64,000 nt of DNA, from contig NZ_CANROA010000001.1 of NCBI RefSeq assembly GCF_947632095.1, positions 124,001 to 188,000 on the forward strand, in the 5' to 3' direction. The position numbers and the translations under genes were made by a program. This document shows positions 63,934-64,000 of this stretch, piece after piece; position 1 is the stretch's first letter; every line of letters begins with the position of its first letter. Below the pieces are notes generated by a model. That model made no database searches. It had not been told where the DNA came from and was given only the letters and a program-made list of their open reading frames with translations. This DNA comes from an uncultured Microbacterium sp. Its GTDB lineage: Bacteria > Actinomycetota > Actinomycetes > Actinomycetales > Microbacteriaceae.

Positions 63934-64000
63934 TCACCAGTCGATCAGTCGGGTTTTTCCGATCAGGCAGCGCCCTTCGGCGAGCTGGTCGACGACAATG
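63934..64000 (-). CDS. C-terminal end of an unidentified gene (5' end off window)
   Basis: The minus strand is open from the window edge to a TGA at 63934-63936, giving 21 residues ending EGRCLIGKTRLIDW. Too short to identify. It would be upstream of ettA in the same direction, 58 bases away. Confidence 0.4.
   Translation of the reverse strand, partial: IVVDQLAEGRCLIGKTRLIDW

Overview
The window looks like a chromosomal segment of a high-GC actinobacterium of the family Microbacteriaceae, most probably Microbacterium or a close relative. The reasons are the strong G/C third-position bias, the set of actinobacterial signature families (SepH, DUF3145, DUF4191, PAC2, the C4 zinc-ribbon/coiled-coil protein, polyphosphate glucokinase, SigA with a Lys/Ala-rich N-terminal tail, a homodimeric AceE with a two-lipoyl-domain E2), and the repeated promoter form TANNNT followed 6-7 bases later by an ATG or GTG start, typical of leaderless actinobacterial transcripts. 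Almost all of it is ordinary housekeeping DNA, densely packed, with many 1- and 4-base gene overlaps and strong hairpin terminators at convergent gene ends.

Layout. 1-6.4 kb: end of sepH, an alkaline-phosphatase-superfamily phosphodiesterase, and a convergent topoisomerase IV pair (parC, parE). 6.5-9.7 kb: a small zinc-ribbon protein, a tandem pair of complementary half alanine racemases, and a divergent ATP-grasp ligase. 9.7-12.8 kb: sigA translationally coupled to a CofE-like protein, then a PAC2 protein. 12.8-17.4 kb: pepA, lpdA and the two-lipoyl E2. 17.4-21.9 kb: an unknown one-TM protein, DUF4191, a RimK-type ligase carrying a TrkA-C domain facing a RimB-like protease, and an RDD protein. 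22.0-29.9 kb: nitrogen assimilation (glnA1 with an upstream GlnR-type box, lipid kinase, glnE, glnA2) and ppgK. 29.9-34.6 kb: RNase P RNA, a family-A DNA polymerase without proofreading motifs, the zinc-ribbon protein, YchJ-like, aldo/keto reductase, DUF898, tRNA-Val. 34.8-42.4 kb: aceE, a FasR-like regulator and fabD-fabH-acpP-fabF, linking acetyl-CoA production to fatty-acid synthesis. 42.5-48.7 kb is the most accessory part: DUF3145, a lipoprotein, a putative Fe(II)/2-oxoglutarate oxygenase, a single-gene GmrSD/DUF262-type nuclease coupled to a small Cys-rich protein, a CAU tRNA, and an ISL3-type insertion sequence with perfect ends, intact 8-bp target duplication and a nonsense-mutated transposase. 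48.7-54.1 kb: gamma-carbonic anhydrase, Dps, and a rpiB-nei-amidohydrolase operon, hemH. 54.2-64 kb: pepN, an MscS-globin-flavoprotein operon, two acyl-CoA thioesterases, and ABC-F protein EttA.

The observation I consider most worth following up is the alanine racemase pair at 6.8-8.5 kb: one gene keeps the PLP lysine but has lost the catalytic-tyrosine segment, the other keeps the tyrosine domain but has a collapsed barrel without the lysine, and they overlap by one base. This suggests an obligate heterodimeric racemase. Secondary interests are the DUF262 nuclease with its coupled partner, the RimK-TrkA-C fusion, a symmetric bidirectional promoter at 60.7 kb, and terminators embedded in coding sequence. 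No prophage, CRISPR array or rRNA was seen. All functional calls are by motif reading only; no database search was possible.
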